Assembly (NCBI GenBank): GCA_016715465.1 | Contig: JADKAA010000024.1 | Span: forward strand, 1,550,001 to 1,614,000 | Direction of reading: 5' to 3' | From: Saprospiraceae bacterium | Lineage (GTDB): Bacteria; Bacteroidota; Bacteroidia; Chitinophagales; Saprospiraceae | DNA length: 64,000 nt | Shown here: positions 26,033 to 39,399 of the stretch, in pieces | How positions within the stretch are numbered: the first letter of the stretch is position 1 | How the letters are laid out: every line of letters begins with the position of its first letter | Made by a program: the position numbers and the translations under genes | Notes under the pieces: generated by a model | Database searches by the model: none | Told to the model about the DNA's origin: nothing | What the model saw: only the letters and a program-made list of their open reading frames with translations

Positions 26033-29000
26033 ATGATGATTTTCAACCAACCTCAATTGGCATTTGGCCTGGCCATTCCCACTATAAGCCTTCGAAAAGT
26101 AACTATTAATTCCGTATTTTTTCTCGCAATCTTTGCATTGGTTTCTATATCGGCCAAAGCACAGGTGTTGTTTTATGAGGATTTTGACGGCATTCCGGGA
26201 CCTACTGCCGGTGGTGCGGGCACCTATACATTTGCTCCGGGTTTTTTGCTTAGAAACGTGGATAATCGCACGCCAAACGTTTCGGTTTCTTATGTAAATG
26301 ACGCTTGGGAGAGACGCGAGGATTTTGCCAACAATGTGGCAGATTCGTGCGCCTTCAGTACATCATGGTACACTCCTGAAGGTGCTGCCAATGATTTCAT
26401 GTGGACACCGGTCATAGGCCCACTTCCTGCCAATTGTATGCTTTCCTGGAATGCACTGGTGTATGATCCTGCCTTTCCGGATGGGTATGAGGTAAGAATA
26501 ATGACCGATGTTCCCACTGGAGGAACTGGCGTTATAGGAAATCAAATTAGCAATTCAACTGTACTTTATTCGACAACAAGTGAAACTCCCTCCTGGACAA
26601 CACGGTTTGTAAACCTCAATGCCTACACCGGACAATCTGTATATATCGGCTTTAGAAACAACAGCGATAATCAATTCTTACTGCTTATCGACGACATAAA
26701 GGTTGAGGTTAGTTATTTGCATGACGTAGTGATGCAATCCTTTAAAACTACTTCAGAATACACCCGGTTGCCTTTAGCCCTTTCTCCTTCATTGCCATTT
26801 AGTGGGGTCATTAAAAATGAAGGACTCAATGCCATAACCAATGTAGTGCTAACAGCCAAAGCCTATGACAGCACCAACGCACTGGTTTTTACGGGAACTT
26901 CACCTGCTTTGGCCAGTCTGGCCAGCGGAAGCAGTTCAAATTTCAATGTGAGTACCTCATTTTCTCCTGTTGCTGCTGGTGATTATATCATAAAATATAT
27001 TGCATCCATGGCTGAATCCGGAGGAAATGTGACAAATGACACTCTTACTGAAACCATTACCATCACGCCTACGACCCATGCGAGAGACAATGGAACACCT
27101 ACAGGTTCATTGGGCATTGGAACAGGGGTTGAAGGATATCTTGGCAATGCCTATGGTATTACGAATACCGCTGAGGTTAAATCTGTTTCCATATTTTTTA
27201 CAGGACAGGAAGCTGGAGAAAAGTATGGGGTAGCCATTTTTAGAATTCAAAATAAAGTACCCACTACAAAGATTTATCAAACGCCTATGCTTGTCTTACC
27301 GGCAGCCGTAAATGGTGCCTGGGTAGATGTAGACCTCTTCCCGGCGGTGCCCTTATTGTTTTTGCCCGGGGATACGTTGTTGGCTGTAGCGGTTGAATAC
27401 GATTCAACACTTACCATTGGAAATACTGCGGCGAAATTTACACCTGAGGCCATGTGGACGTTTTTTAACGGTTCCGGAGGCTGGCAAACTTTAGAAAATT
27501 TTGGTCCCAGTTTTGCCAAACCTTTAATGATAAGGGTCAATTATGGCAATGTTACCCCGTACTTAACCTCTACCACTCCAACAAATCAGACGATTTGTTC
27601 CGGTAGTATTGCCGTAATCAATTCCACCTCTAATCTTCCAACCACAGACATCACATGGACAAGGGACCAGACGGTAAATGTCACGGGCTTGCCTGCGAAT
27701 GGCTCAGGGTCCGTAAATGGACCCCTCATAAATAATACGGCTGCTGACATTACCGTGATGTTTATTTTCACGCCTTCCATTGGCGGTATGTCCGGCATTC
27801 CCGACACGGCTTTCGTTATTGTAAAACCATTGCCATCGTTTTCCGGGGTAACGGTGACGCAGCCGGTATTGCCGATGGTAAAGGGTACCATCACCGTAAA
27901 TGCCACAGGCAGTTCTGCGTTAAGTTATCAATTGAACGGCGGCACGTCACAAGCCAGTAATGTTTTTAGTAACCTGATGGCGGGTGATTACAATGTTTCT
28001 GTTTCCTATGTGGGGAATCCATCTTGTCCTGTATCGTATGCTTCCAATCCGGTAACGATCAATAGTCTGCCTGCCCGCGTTTCAAAAATTTTAGCAGGAG
28101 CCTCACCATTTCAGGACTCCATGTGGGTCATCAACCTGGAAAACTATACCATTATAAATAGGTTAGGCCCCTCTCTGACAGGCTTTACCATTACCGGATT
28201 AAATGGTTTGGCCACACATCCGGTGACCGGACAAAATTATGCGATACTTAAACTTTCCGGAGTTTCCGGCAGGGTGCTGGCCAAGATCGATATCCTTACC
28301 GGGGTATGTACTTCTGTGGGCAACCTGGGAGATAACTTTTCTTCCATCACATTCAGATCTGATGGCCAGATGTTTGGCGTTACGGGTGATGGTGCGACGG
28401 TACCTGAAACCTTGTACCTGATAGATCATACCAATGCAAGTAAAACATTAGCCCGTGCACTTGGAAATGGTGCTGATGGTGAGGTTATCTTATATGTGCC
28501 GGAAAGTGATGCATTTTACCACTGGAGTGGTGGCACGGTTATATTTGAAAAGATCGACGCACAACCTCCTTATACCATTACCAATATTCCAATAAGTGGA
28601 AATCCGGTTGGAGAAACCTTTGGATCCTTTTACCTGGGCAGCGGAGAAATCATTGTCAGCAATATTTCCTCTCAACTTAAATTATGGGATACAACAGGTG
28701 TTGTAAACCCGGGCATTTTAATGAATTGCCCGGACGACCTGCGGGGTCTGGTAGGCAAATGTTGCCTTAGCTCTATCGAAGTGGTGGGGGCCAACATTAT
28801 TTGCGGAAATGATGGAGTCAATTTGCAGACCAACGGTGGAATCGGTAATTATCAGTGGTTTCTCAATGGCACAGATATTGGCGGGGCCACATCCTCTTCT
28901 TTCATTGCATTTACTCCGGGTAATTACAATGCTGTGTTTACCGACAGCTGCGGAATCAGGGACAGTGTGGCCCTGGGCATTTTGGTTACTCAATTACCAG

Positions 29001-32000
29001 GTGCTACCGCGAATGCAGGCAGTGACACCTTAGTTTGTGCATCTACAGAAATGATTCCGATCCACGGAGCATATGGTGGCACAGCTACATCAGCCACATG
29101 GTCAACCAGTGGGACGGGTACATTTTCTCCAAATGCAGCCACATCAAATGCCAGGTATATCAGAAGTTTGGCTGATACAACTGCGGGTAGTGTAACCCTA
29201 TTCCTTACCACCAATGATCCTCCCGGCGATTGTGGTCCTGCAGTGGATACAGTGGTGATTACTTTTGATCCTGCTTCCATCATCAACGCAGGTCCTGACC
29301 AAACCATTTGCGCTACAGACACCATATTTTTACACGCCACATTAAGTGGATTAGCCACCAGCATGGTATGGCAGAAAAATGTAGCTTTTGGTACTTTTGT
29401 TGGCCCGGATACTTCGCCTAATGCCAAGTTTTTGCTCAATGCCAATGGTATGACACAAACCAGCATCAGTTTTGGTGCCATGTCCAATGACCCGGGAGGC
29501 AATGTTTGCCAGGGAGGGTTAGACACCGTGGTATATTTCATCAATCCCAAAGCGACAGTCAATGCAGGGGCAGACGTAACAATTTGTGCATCTCAGACCA
29601 CGCTTCAGCTCAATGGAAATTTTGGAGGGGCTGCCAGCACGGCTGCCTGGTCAACATCAGGCACCGGCACATTTACACCCAATGCCTCGACGCTGAATGC
29701 ACAGTATGTATTCAGTGCTGCAGATACCACGGCCAATGCCGTTAATCTGATTTTAACTACCGATGATCCCACCGGACTTTGTGGACCTGCGAAGGATACA
29801 CTTGCAGTACGCATAGATCCGGAATCCATCATTAACGCAGGGCCGGATCAAACCGTTTGCGCTACAGACACCATATTTTTGCACGCCACGTTAAGTGGAG
29901 TAGCCACCAGTATGGTATGGCAGAAAAATGCAGCTTTCGGAAATTTTGTTGGGTCGGATACCTCACCCGATGCCAAGTTTGTGCTGAATGCCACTGGTAT
30001 GGCACTACCAAGTATCAGTTTTGGTGCCATGTCCAATGATCCGGGAGCCAATGTATGTCAGGGAGGTGTAGATACCGTGGTGATTTTTATCGACCATGCG
30101 CCTACGGTGAATGCAGGCGCAGATGTGACCATCTGTTCCTCAACCCCAAGTGTTACTTTGAATGGTAGCATAGGAGGCACAGCTTCATCAGCGACCTGGT
30201 CTGGTGGTACCGGAGGATTTGTGCCAAGCCCCAATACGCTAAGTGCTACCTACCAATTGTCTCCAACGGATATTACCAATGGTCAGGCTAAATTATATCT
30301 TACGACCAACAATCCTGCCGGGCAATGTGGACCGGCGGTCGATTCAATGGTCATTACCATTCAAAGAGCTGCTACCGTCAATGCGGGACCGGATCAAATG
30401 ATTTGTTCAAACAGTCCGGTTATAACACTTGCAGGCAGTATCGGAGGTTCAGCTTCTTCTGCGAACTGGGGAGTCAATCCACCCAATGGTGTCTACAGTC
30501 CTTCGAACACAAATTTAAATGCAACCTATACGCCAACACCCGCAGAAGTGACTTCTGGCTTGATTGCATTTACCCTTACCACCAATGATCCGGCAGGCGT
30601 TTGTCCTGCCGTAAATGATCAGATCGTGGTGAGAATCAATCCGGTGCCAAATGCGGTAGCTGCTCCATCAAGTCAGGTCTCCTGTTCAGGATCTCCCATT
30701 ACCACCATTGCCTTTTCAGGAAATGTTACAGGCACTGTATATTCATGGACCAGAAACAATCCAGGCGTTACTGGCATCGCCTCATCAGGCACAGGCAACA
30801 TTTCAGGTACGCTGGTAAGTACCAGTTTGGTTCCAGAAGTGGTGACCTTTACCATAACCCCAAGTTATACCAATGCGGGCTTTACCTGCACGGGAACAGC
30901 CATTACCGCCACAGTGACGGTAAATCCAAAGCCAACCCTCAATGCAGTGGGCAACCAATTGGTTTGTGCCAATACCTCCACCCAGGCGGTATCCTTTACC
31001 GGAGCACCACCAGCTGCATTTTTCACGTGGACCAATAACAATACTTCGATTGGCCTTGGTGCGTCAGGAACAGGAAACATTCCGGCCTTTACTGCCATCA
31101 ATAATACAGGTGTAAATCAGATAGCCACCATTACGGTAACACCCAACTTCACCAGTGGCAATATTACTTGCCAGGGCGATGTGCGCGCCTTTACCATTAC
31201 GGTATTCCCCGGCCTGGTCATCACACCATTTAATGATGTAGAGGTGTGTGAAGATGCAGCTGTAATTTTGGGTGTCAATTTGGTTCAAATGGGTGTACCA
31301 CCCTATACGTATGTGTGGACCGGACCCAATGGATTTATGTCCTCGGCAGCAAGCCCGGTCATCAGTCCTTCCATCTGGAATGTACATACGGGTGCTTATA
31401 ATGTAAGGGTCACAGATTCCAACGGCTGCAGTGGCACTGCGACCATGGATGTAATTGTAAATCCTACACCGGCATTTACGTTACAGCCTGTAGATCTATA
31501 TGTATGTGATGGGGCATCAGGTACTGTTACCAGCGCAGCGACGGTGGCGAACGGCAGTCCGATTTCCTATACACTACAATTACAAGCCGGACAGAACTGG
31601 CAGAACATAGCTACTAATGCCATAGGTCTCTTTACCCTGAATAATCTGGACATTTCAATGAATGGCAATGTGTATAGGGTAGTGGCTCTTGCAGATCACA
31701 ACCCGATGCCAGACTGTGAAAGGAGTTCGGAGCTTTTCTCTTTGTTTGTGCATGTTGATCAGGGCCTTGCCTGCAATGACATGATCAATTATTCCATGGA
31801 CTACAGCTGCAGTGGATTGATCACCGCTGACATGATCATGGAAGGAGATTTTATCAATGAATTTTATGTAGTAACCCTGGTGGACGAATACGGAGTACCG
31901 GTTCCAAATCCGGTACCCCACGAATTTATAGGCAGGATACTTACGGCCACCGTGTTGGACATCTGTGACGGCAATAGCTGTTCCGGCCGCATCAGGGTAG

Positions 32001-35000
32001 AAGACAAACTTCCCCCTGTGATAGAATGCCAGGCGCCGTTGTGTGACCTGTTGGGCTTGAATGGAGAGTGGAGTACAGCGGATGCGAACTTTTCACCGGG
32101 TCAATGCTGGGCGTTTGATGTTTTTGCACCGAACCAGGCATATTGTATGACGTAATTCCGTTTACGGTTGCGGTAGGGGGCAATTATACGTTTGTGATGG
32201 ACGATTCGCCATTGTTTGATGGCATCGCCGGTATCTACAGCGGCAGCTTTGATCCTAACGATCCGTGTACCAATCTGGTAGGAGGAGACGACGACTTACC
32301 TGGCATATTTGAGAGTGAGCCTTCATTTACGGTAAACCTGACCCCGGGCACATATTACCTGGTGAGCAGCACGTGGGGAGCGGGTCAGATGGGCGCGTAC
32401 TCGTGGACGTTCACAGGTCCTGCGGCATTGCAGACACCATGTGTTTACCGGTGTTACGATGTATCGGCGCTGCTGTCGGGAGCGATAAGCGTACCGGCAC
32501 CGTTGATCGAGGAATGTTCGCCGTACACGGTACAGAAAAATATACAATTGGTGGGAGACGAATGTGCGGATCAAATTCTGGAAATTACCTACCTGGTGAC
32601 CGATGCCTTTGGGTATTCAGCGACGTGTGTGCAGGAAATAGCCATAGAAAATCTGGAGATCAGTGACATTGTCTTGCCACCGGGACTGGTGGAGATGAAC
32701 TATTGCGGATCTGGGGTAACGCCGGGCGACGTAGTGGCGTATTTTGATGTAGATTCCAGAGGAGGAGCGGGCATTGGTGCCTTCCAGGACGACTGGACGG
32801 AAGCAGATGGATCACCGGCAGGCGTAGAAGAACTGAATGAGGGCAATGCGTATGGGTATCCGCACTATTACGCGGTAGGCCGGGATGGTAAGTTACACGC
32901 TCAAAAGATAGACAATAATGTATGTACGATCTATGCGAGTTACACCGACCAGGTGATCGCAGCCTGCGGAGCAGGGTGTCCGGGCAACAGCAAGGTGATC
33001 CGGACGTGGACCTTACTGGACTGGTGCAAGGTAGAGACAAAAACCTACACTCAGCTGATCAAAGCGGTAGATACCAAGGCACCGACATTCATCGTAAAAG
33101 ATGTAACGGTAAGTGTAAATCCATGGGGTTGTGTGGCAAACTTTGCGGCACCAATGCCATGGGAATTACAGGACAACTGTGATGCAACACCGGAATGGTG
33201 GTTGAAGGCCCTGCAGGGGTAGTGATTACACCTGATGGAAACGGCGGTTACAATGTAACAGGGGCTCCAAAGGGTCCACATAAATTTATCTACAAGGCGA
33301 TAGACTGTTGTGGCAACATCAGCACGGCGATAGCAAATGTAACGGTAATCGACAGAAGCGCACCGGTAGCGGTAGCGAAGCAGAATATCGTAATCAGCCT
33401 TACAGGCTCAGGCACCGGATCAGACGGAGCAGCGAAGTTGTATGCATGGATGGTTGACAATGGCAGTTACGACCACTGTAGTGGAGTGAAGTTGGAAATC
33501 AGAAGGCCAGCAGATGCACAAGGTGCTGAAGCACCGAGCTGTGGCAATATAGGCATAGATGACCACAACAACAACAGCACATTCAATAATGATGCAAGCT
33601 CATCACCACAGCAGAAGTGGGCACATCCTCATGACAATGCAGACGATACGGACAACGGAGAATATGTAAAATTCTGTTGTGACGATTTAGATGGTACGAT
33701 CAGCGCAGTACATCAGGTAATCCTGAGGGTGTGGGACAATGGCAACATGAATGCAACGATAGGTGACAACCTGATCATTGATGGCATGCAGGACAATTAC
33801 AATGAGACATGGGCAGACATCAGGGTAGAGAACAAATTACCACCGGTAATAGTATGTCCGGATGATGTAACCATCACTTGTGATATGGAGTTGAACCTGA
33901 GCACCTCATGGAAAAGTGTAGAAGGCGTAAACCTGACAATGACAGGCGGACCAGCGATAGCATACGACCTGTGTAACGGAGTAGAAGTAGAATACAAGGA
34001 CACGCCAAGCTGGACGAATACATGTGAGAATGTAGGAAAGATCAGAAGGGAGTTCAGAGCCATCAAAGGAGAAGGCGCAACAGCAGTAACGGTAAACTGT
34101 TACCAGACTATTACGGTATCGGCATTGCCAAGCACCTTTAAGGTAACACCACCGTCACCAGCAGTATTGGATGCAGAATGTGACTTTACAGCAGATGATA
34201 TAGATCCAAAAGACAAGCCAAAAGTAGAAGGCGGCCCATGTGATGTAATAGGCGAGAACATCCACATCGATACATTCCTGTTTGAAGACGGGGTATGTAA
34301 GAAGTGGAAAGTGACATACACATACATCAACTGGTGTACAGGAGCAGTGAAAGGAGATAAGGGCGAATATGTTAAGTACTACAAGTACAAGGATGAGATC
34401 AAGCCAGAATTGACATGTAGGGATACGATGTTTGCAGCGAATCCAAACCCTGCGAATCCAAGCGGCTTCTGTGAGGGCACGGTAAGCTTGACAGCGACAG
34501 CAACGGATACAAGTGGCTGTACAGCAAAAGGCTGGTTGAAGTGGCAGGTATTTGTGGATCTGTGGGGCAACGGCACAACAGACCTAGAATTCTCAAGTTT
34601 CTTACCGACCAACGATAACAACTTAGGAAACGATACAAACGGAAACGGCATACGAGATGCATACGTGAAGCCAACAGGAAGCGGAGACAAAGTGGTAATT
34701 CCATCGTTTGTATTGGATGCAGAGATGACGGCGCACAAAGTACAGTGGAAAGTAACGGATGGATGTGGCAACGTAACAGACTGTTACAGCACGTTCATGG
34801 TAGTTGACAAGAAAGCACCGACCCCATACTGCGTAAGCCTGAGTTCAGCAGTGATGCAGAATGGCCAGGTAGAATTGTGGGCAATCGACTTCAACAAAGG
34901 TTCTTTCGACAACTGTACACCTCAAAATGCATTATTGTACACATTCAACGGAGAACACCCTGTATTGTCAAAATTGGCAGTAGAGCACTACTTCACAGGA

Positions 35001-36449
35001 GCAGGACAGGAATCTACGGCAGCTGCCTATGGATTGGGAAATGCACAGAGATGGGTACCAAACTACAGGTCATCAGCGATGATCTTCAATTGCGACGATG
35101 TAGAAGCATCACCGATCACCTTGAATATGAGTGTATGGGATAACAAGTTGAACACAGACTTCTGTTCAATAACACTGACATTGATTGACAACCAGGGAGG
35201 TTGTGAGGTAGGGCCAAGGATGGCGATTGCAGGAAAAATACAGAATGAGAAGGGCAAGGGTGTCAACAATGTGGTGGTACACCTTACGAGCCAGCAATTG
35301 GGTATGGATAAGGTGCGGATGTCGGATACAGGCGGAGGCTATGAATTTGGCAACCTGCCGGTGATGGTGGACTACCATGTGAAAGGCACGAAGCGGGATG
35401 ACTGGATGAATGGGATTAGCACGTTGGATTTAATCTTGATGCAAAGACATATCCTTGGTGTTGCTGAGTTCGATAATGCTTACAATATGGTGGCCGCAGA
35501 TGTGAACAATGACAGCAAGGTGTTGGCAAGTGACCTGGTGGTCTTGCGCAAGTTGATCCTGGGTGTAATTGCAGAATTGCCGAACAATGACAGCTGGAGG
35601 TTCCTGGATATGAAGACACCGATGAGCAATCCGGAATCACCATGGCCATTAGATGAAGAGATCACCATAAGTGGCATAGATCATGACATGATGGAAGAGC
35701 ACTTTATGGGTGTGAAAGTGGGAGATATAAACAAAGATGCAACGGTTGCCAATGAAATCAATGCCCTATCCAGATATGCACAAAGCCTACAGTTTTTTGC
35801 AGAGGAAGCAGAAGTAAGACAGGGTGAGGAAATAAACATAGACATAAAAGCTTCCAATTTTAATGAAATCTTTGGTTATCAATTTACCACGGCCCTTTCG
35901 GGGTTGGAATTGGTGTATGTGAAATCAGGTGCCATCGCCTTGGATGAAAGCAATTATGGTATTCATTCAGATCATAAATTCACCATGAGCTGGGCGAGTG
36001 ATATAGCAGTATCGGTAACACAGGGAGAAGTTTTATTTACCCTGGTTTGCAAACCGACCAGAGCGGGACGATTGAGTGAAATGATAAAGCTTAACTCAGA
36101 AATAACCAGGGCAGAATCCTATGGGGGCATTGATTTGACACCATATGGATTGGAATTAAATTTCAGAATTACAGGAGAAGAGAACCTTCCATTTGTTTTG
36201 TATCAAAACGAACCCAATCCATTCAAGACGGCGACGGTAGTGAACTTCCAGAGTCCGGTAAGCGGCTTGGCGACTTTAAAGATCGTGGATGTGACTGGAA
36301 AAATGGTTTACTGTAAAAATGTGAAGGCAGAAAGGGGAATGAACCGGATAGAGCTTTCCAAAAATGAATTGCCAACCAATGGTTTATTGTATTATACCCT
36401 GGAAATGGAAGGATTTACAGCAACGAAGGCCATGGTGGTGATAGAGTAG
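26033..36449 (+). CDS. Giant T9SS-sorted PKD/HYR protein with dockerin and cohesin domains (two apparent frameshifts)
   Basis: One gene of about 3,470 codons in three successive frames. ATG 26033 gives a signal peptide (FFLAIFALVSISAKAQ). Order: choice-of-anchor J domain (26175-26725), adhesion/Ig-like repeats, a beta-propeller-like stretch (28075-28760), at least six PKD-like repeats (GPDQTICATDTIFLH type, 28985-31210), HYR-like modules (KLPPVIECQAP, ENKLPPVIVCPDD), a CarboxypepD-like linker, two dockerin type I repeats (near 35408-35560, with DVNNDSKVLASDLVVLRKLILG), a cohesin-like domain (about 35780-36170) and a T9SS type A sorting domain (NEPNPFKTATVVNF to the end). Frame loss at about 32137 (missing base in the TT of a YLYD codon run) and about 33200 (GGTGG lacking one G) look like consensus errors. 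Surface adhesin or scaffold; ligand unknown. Confidence 0.8.
29278..30100 (+). repeat. Near-identical PKD-like repeat units, 549-bp period
   Basis: The segment starting SIINAGPDQTICATDTIFLH at 29278 recurs at 29827 with few changes (VWQKN-V/A-AFG, DTSP-N/D-AKF). The 183-residue period covers two alternating PKD-like domain types. Related, more diverged units flank it on both sides. Confidence 0.8.
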
Positions 36450-36843
36450 GGAACAGCCATTTGCTGCATACGTAATGTGATAAATATTAAATTTGTACAA
36501 TTACAAAGTCAGGGTATTATGCTTTATTCGAGGAACTCTCGCATGAAGATAACATTCATGTTGGAAAAAATTTAAATGCCTCCACATCCTTAGCTGATGA
36601 TCATAAACACTATACAACTCTCCTTCATAGTTGAATTTGGATCATTTAGGATAACTTATGGTGATATGTAGTTCACTTTTTCCCATTGAATCTGTTGGAT
36701 GTTCCAGAAATTTGATTTCTGAGACATCCCATGGCAATCCCAATTCTAATACTGCCGCAAATATTTCTTTTTGTTTCATAAGGTTATTATTACGAAAAAT
36801 AGCCCTTACCCACTATATTTGCCCAAGAACCTCAATAAAATAC
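36450..36843. other. Intergenic region after the giant gene
   Basis: About 400 AT-rich bases. A possible 82-codon frame at 36658-36906 has no recognisable feature and runs into the TonB gene, so I do not call it. Nothing else is visible. Confidence 0.45.
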
Positions 36844-36879
36844 AAAAGGCAGTATCAGCAACGATTACTGCCTTTTTTT
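36844..36879. terminator. Bidirectional terminator between convergent genes
   Basis: AAAAGGCAGTA (36844-36854) pairs perfectly with TACTGCCTTTT (36866-36876), followed by a T-run on the plus strand; on the minus strand the stem is followed by TTTTGTATTTT. It lies directly after the TonB receptor stop and 400 bases after the giant gene. Confidence 0.8.
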
Positions 36880-39331
36880 ACAGTTGAATGGAGAGGGCCA
36901 CATTAAAATGTAAGCCGGCCTGCGGGTATAAAAAGTTTTCGGTGATCCAATCGTTGTACCGGTAGGTATAAGTGTAGCCGCCACTACTGTATTTCGCATT
37001 AAAGACATTGTTGACCTGCAGGGAAAGTGCCGTTTGTTTGGCAAAGCCCAGCTTGGGTCGGTAACTTACCCTGAACATGCTGGTTGTATAAGCCGGCAAA
37101 CTTCGTTGGTCGTTTTGGGTATTGTCGAGGTATTGCCTTCCAATGTAACGCGAGGTGAACTCTGCCGTGATATTTTTGCCTGCATCCCAGGCCAGGGTGC
37201 CGGTAACGATGAGATTGGGTGAAAAGGCGATGTCGGTATGCTGGTGGTTTATGGTCACTATCTCCTGTCCCTGCGTATAGTCGTATAAAACTTCGTCAAA
37301 GGCCCTGATCTTATTTTGGCTCAGGGTCGTATTGGCCAGCAGGCGAAAACCTTTACCCAGTTGCAGGCCACCCATAAACTCAAGCCCCATGCGGAAACTG
37401 TCTTCGACGTTCTTGCGCAACGGACTGCCCACGTCGTTGAGGGCACCGGTGGGGATGAGCTGGTTGTGGTATTTCATATAGTACACATTACCTTCCAGCG
37501 TCCAGTTCTTCTTTTTGAGTTCATAACCCAGCTCCCAATCGGTGAGGTACTCAGACTCCGCTACAAAGCCCACCTCATTGTCGGTAAAGTCGCTGCGGTC
37601 GGGTTCTCGTTGCGCAACTGCGTAAGAGAACAATAATTTGGCATCCGGATTCAACAGGTAGTTGAGTGAAAATTTGGGATTAAAAAAGTGGTAATTTTTA
37701 TTGAAGTCAATGGTGCGGAAATTGTTGTCGGTTCCCAGAGATCTATACTGCACCTGACGGTATTGAAGGTCGCCGCTCAGCAATAGGTGGGCCATGATCT
37801 TACTTTCGTAGCGAAGGTAAACGTTGGCATCATTTTTATCTGCATCGCTCTGGTAGTAGTTGCCTCTTGGCCTGAATTCTGGTGCTGCGGGCACCTTGAG
37901 CACATTGCCAAAATGGTCGCCCACGTATTTATTCAGGCCACCTCCGATCGACCAGGTGTTGTTGGGGCCGGCCTGGTATTCGGCTTTGAAGACCGTGCCA
38001 TAAAATTGATTGTCGAGCCAGCGCCTGCGCACCAGGTCGGCTGTGGTTAAGGTGTCGTCATTGACCGCTACCGCAGGTAAGCCATAGGCATTGAGGTCTT
38101 CGCTGTACTGATATTGTTCGAAATACCCTTTGCCGGTGGTGAGGTGCAAGGCCCCTTTCAATTTCCACTTTTTGCCGATGGCCTTGGCATAATGCAGCTG
38201 CACATGGGTTTGGGTATAGTTGTCCACCTGGTCTTCATACAGGTAGGCATTGTATCTTCGGTCTGAGGTAAAGAGGTTCAGCGAATCGGCGTAACCGAGA
38301 TACAGGCTGTATTGGTTGTTTTGGTAGTGTTTCAGCAGGGCGTTGCGATCGCCGCTCAGTAAGGCTTCCGGCACGCCATTCCAGGCCTGGTAGGTTTCCT
38401 CTGATCCCGAGAAGGCGATGAGCCGGAGTGAAGAGGTGCTGCCCACCCTGGCGCCTTCAATGTACCAGGATTTGAGATCGGCCCTGGCCCGGTCGATGTA
38501 TCCGGCCGAACTGATGGTGGAGTAACGCGCGTCCACGTTGTACTTGTTGTTGAGCAGGCCTGAATTGAGTTTTACCGTAAGCTTGCGGGTATTGAAACTG
38601 CCTATGGAAAAATCAGCGCCAACAGACGGGTTGACGTCCAGGCCAAAGGTGTTGATGGAAACGGTGCCGCCATAAGCCCCGGCGCCATTGGTCGAAGGGC
38701 CGACACCCCTTTGAATGTGGATGTTTTCGGTAGAAGAGGCGAGGTCGGGCAGGTCGACCCAGAATACGCCCTGTGATTCGGCGTCGTTGAGTGGGATGTC
38801 GTTGATGGTCACGTTGATCCGGGATTGTTCCACGCCCCTGATGCGCATGGACGTATAACCCACACCTGCACCGGCATCGGTTGAGGTGGTGACCGAAGGT
38901 TGCCATTGCAGCAGCACCGGTACGTCCTGACCAAAATTCTGATCCCGGAGTTCTTCAGCTTTTACTTCCCGGGATGCCGGAAAGGCGGACAGTTTATTGA
39001 CGTTGGACCGGATCTCCACCTCGTCTAGCTGATAAATGTTGCCCCGCATCACCAGATCGAGTTTTTGGTTTTTAGCGAGCCCAATGAGCTGTGAAACGGT
39101 CTCGTAACCCAGGTAGGAACTACTTACCTTATAACTGCCCGGTGCCAGTCCGTCGATGAGGTAAAATCCCTGGCGATCGGCAGCCACGGCCTTGACCGGC
39201 TGATCGATGAAGACCACGGCACCTTCGAGTTTTTCCCCCTTTTCGTTGGTCACATACCCTGACAGGGTAAGCTGCGCTTGTGCAGAAAGAAAAAAGAAAA
39301 ATAAACCAAAAAGCGTTATGACCTTCCTCAT
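36878..39331 (-). CDS. TonB-dependent outer-membrane receptor, probable thiamine uptake
   Basis: An 817-residue protein. Signal peptide (FFFFLSAQAQ), CarboxypepD_reg-like domain (LSGYVTNEKGEKLEGAVVFI to about 100), plug (about 110-230, with SMRIRGVEQSRINVTINDIPLND and the GAYGGTVSINT closing motif), then a 22-strand barrel. It imports a substrate across the outer membrane using TonB energy. A TPP riboswitch lies in its leader (39400-39482), so the ligand is probably thiamine, its phosphates or a precursor; comparative work on Bacteroidota THI elements has described such receptors. No thiamine permease or kinase follows; the next plus-strand gene converges on it. Confidence 0.85.
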   Translation of the reverse strand: MRKVITLFGLFFFFLSAQAQLTLSGYVTNEKGEKLEGAVVFIDQPVKAVAADRQGFYLIDGLAPGSYKVSSSYLGYETVSQLIGLAKNQKLDLVMRGNIYQLDEVEIRSNVNKLSAFPASREVKAEELRDQNFGQDVPVLLQWQPSVTTSTDAGAGVGYTSMRIRGVEQSRINVTINDIPLNDAESQGVFWVDLPDLASSTENIHIQRGVGPSTNGAGAYGGTVSINTFGLDVNPSVGADFSIGSFNTRKLTVKLNSGLLNNKYNVDARYSTISSAGYIDRARADLKSWYIEGARVGSTSSLRLIAFSGSEETYQAWNGVPEALLSGDRNALLKHYQNNQYSLYLGYADSLNLFTSDRRYNAYLYEDQVDNYTQTHVQLHYAKAIGKKWKLKGALHLTTGKGYFEQYQYSEDLNAYGLPAVAVNDDTLTTADLVRRRWLDNQFYGTVFKAEYQAGPNNTWSIGGGLNKYVGDHFGNVLKVPAAPEFRPRGNYYQSDADKNDANVYLRYESKIMAHLLLSGDLQYRQVQYRSLGTDNNFRTIDFNKNYHFFNPKFSLNYLLNPDAKLLFSYAVAQREPDRSDFTDNEVGFVAESEYLTDWELGYELKKKNWTLEGNVYYMKYHNQLIPTGALNDVGSPLRKNVEDSFRMGLEFMGGLQLGKGFRLLANTTLSQNKIRAFDEVLYDYTQGQEIVTINHQHTDIAFSPNLIVTGTLAWDAGKNITAEFTSRYIGRQYLDNTQNDQRSLPAYTTSMFRVSYRPKLGFAKQTALSLQVNNVFNAKYSSGGYTYTYRYNDWITENFLYPQAGLHFNVALSIQL

Positions 39332-39399
39332 GGATAAGTTGTTTTTGTGTGAAACAAAGCCCGGAGTGTTGGTGTGAAAAGACCCTTAGAACGAGAGGA

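Noticed and set aside
26033..36449. Three separate genes
   Set aside because: HYR-like and PKD-like modules continue across the breaks; neither later frame has its own start signal.
36658..36906. 82-codon gene after the giant protein
   Set aside because: No recognisable composition or start signal and it overlaps the TonB receptor end and its terminator.
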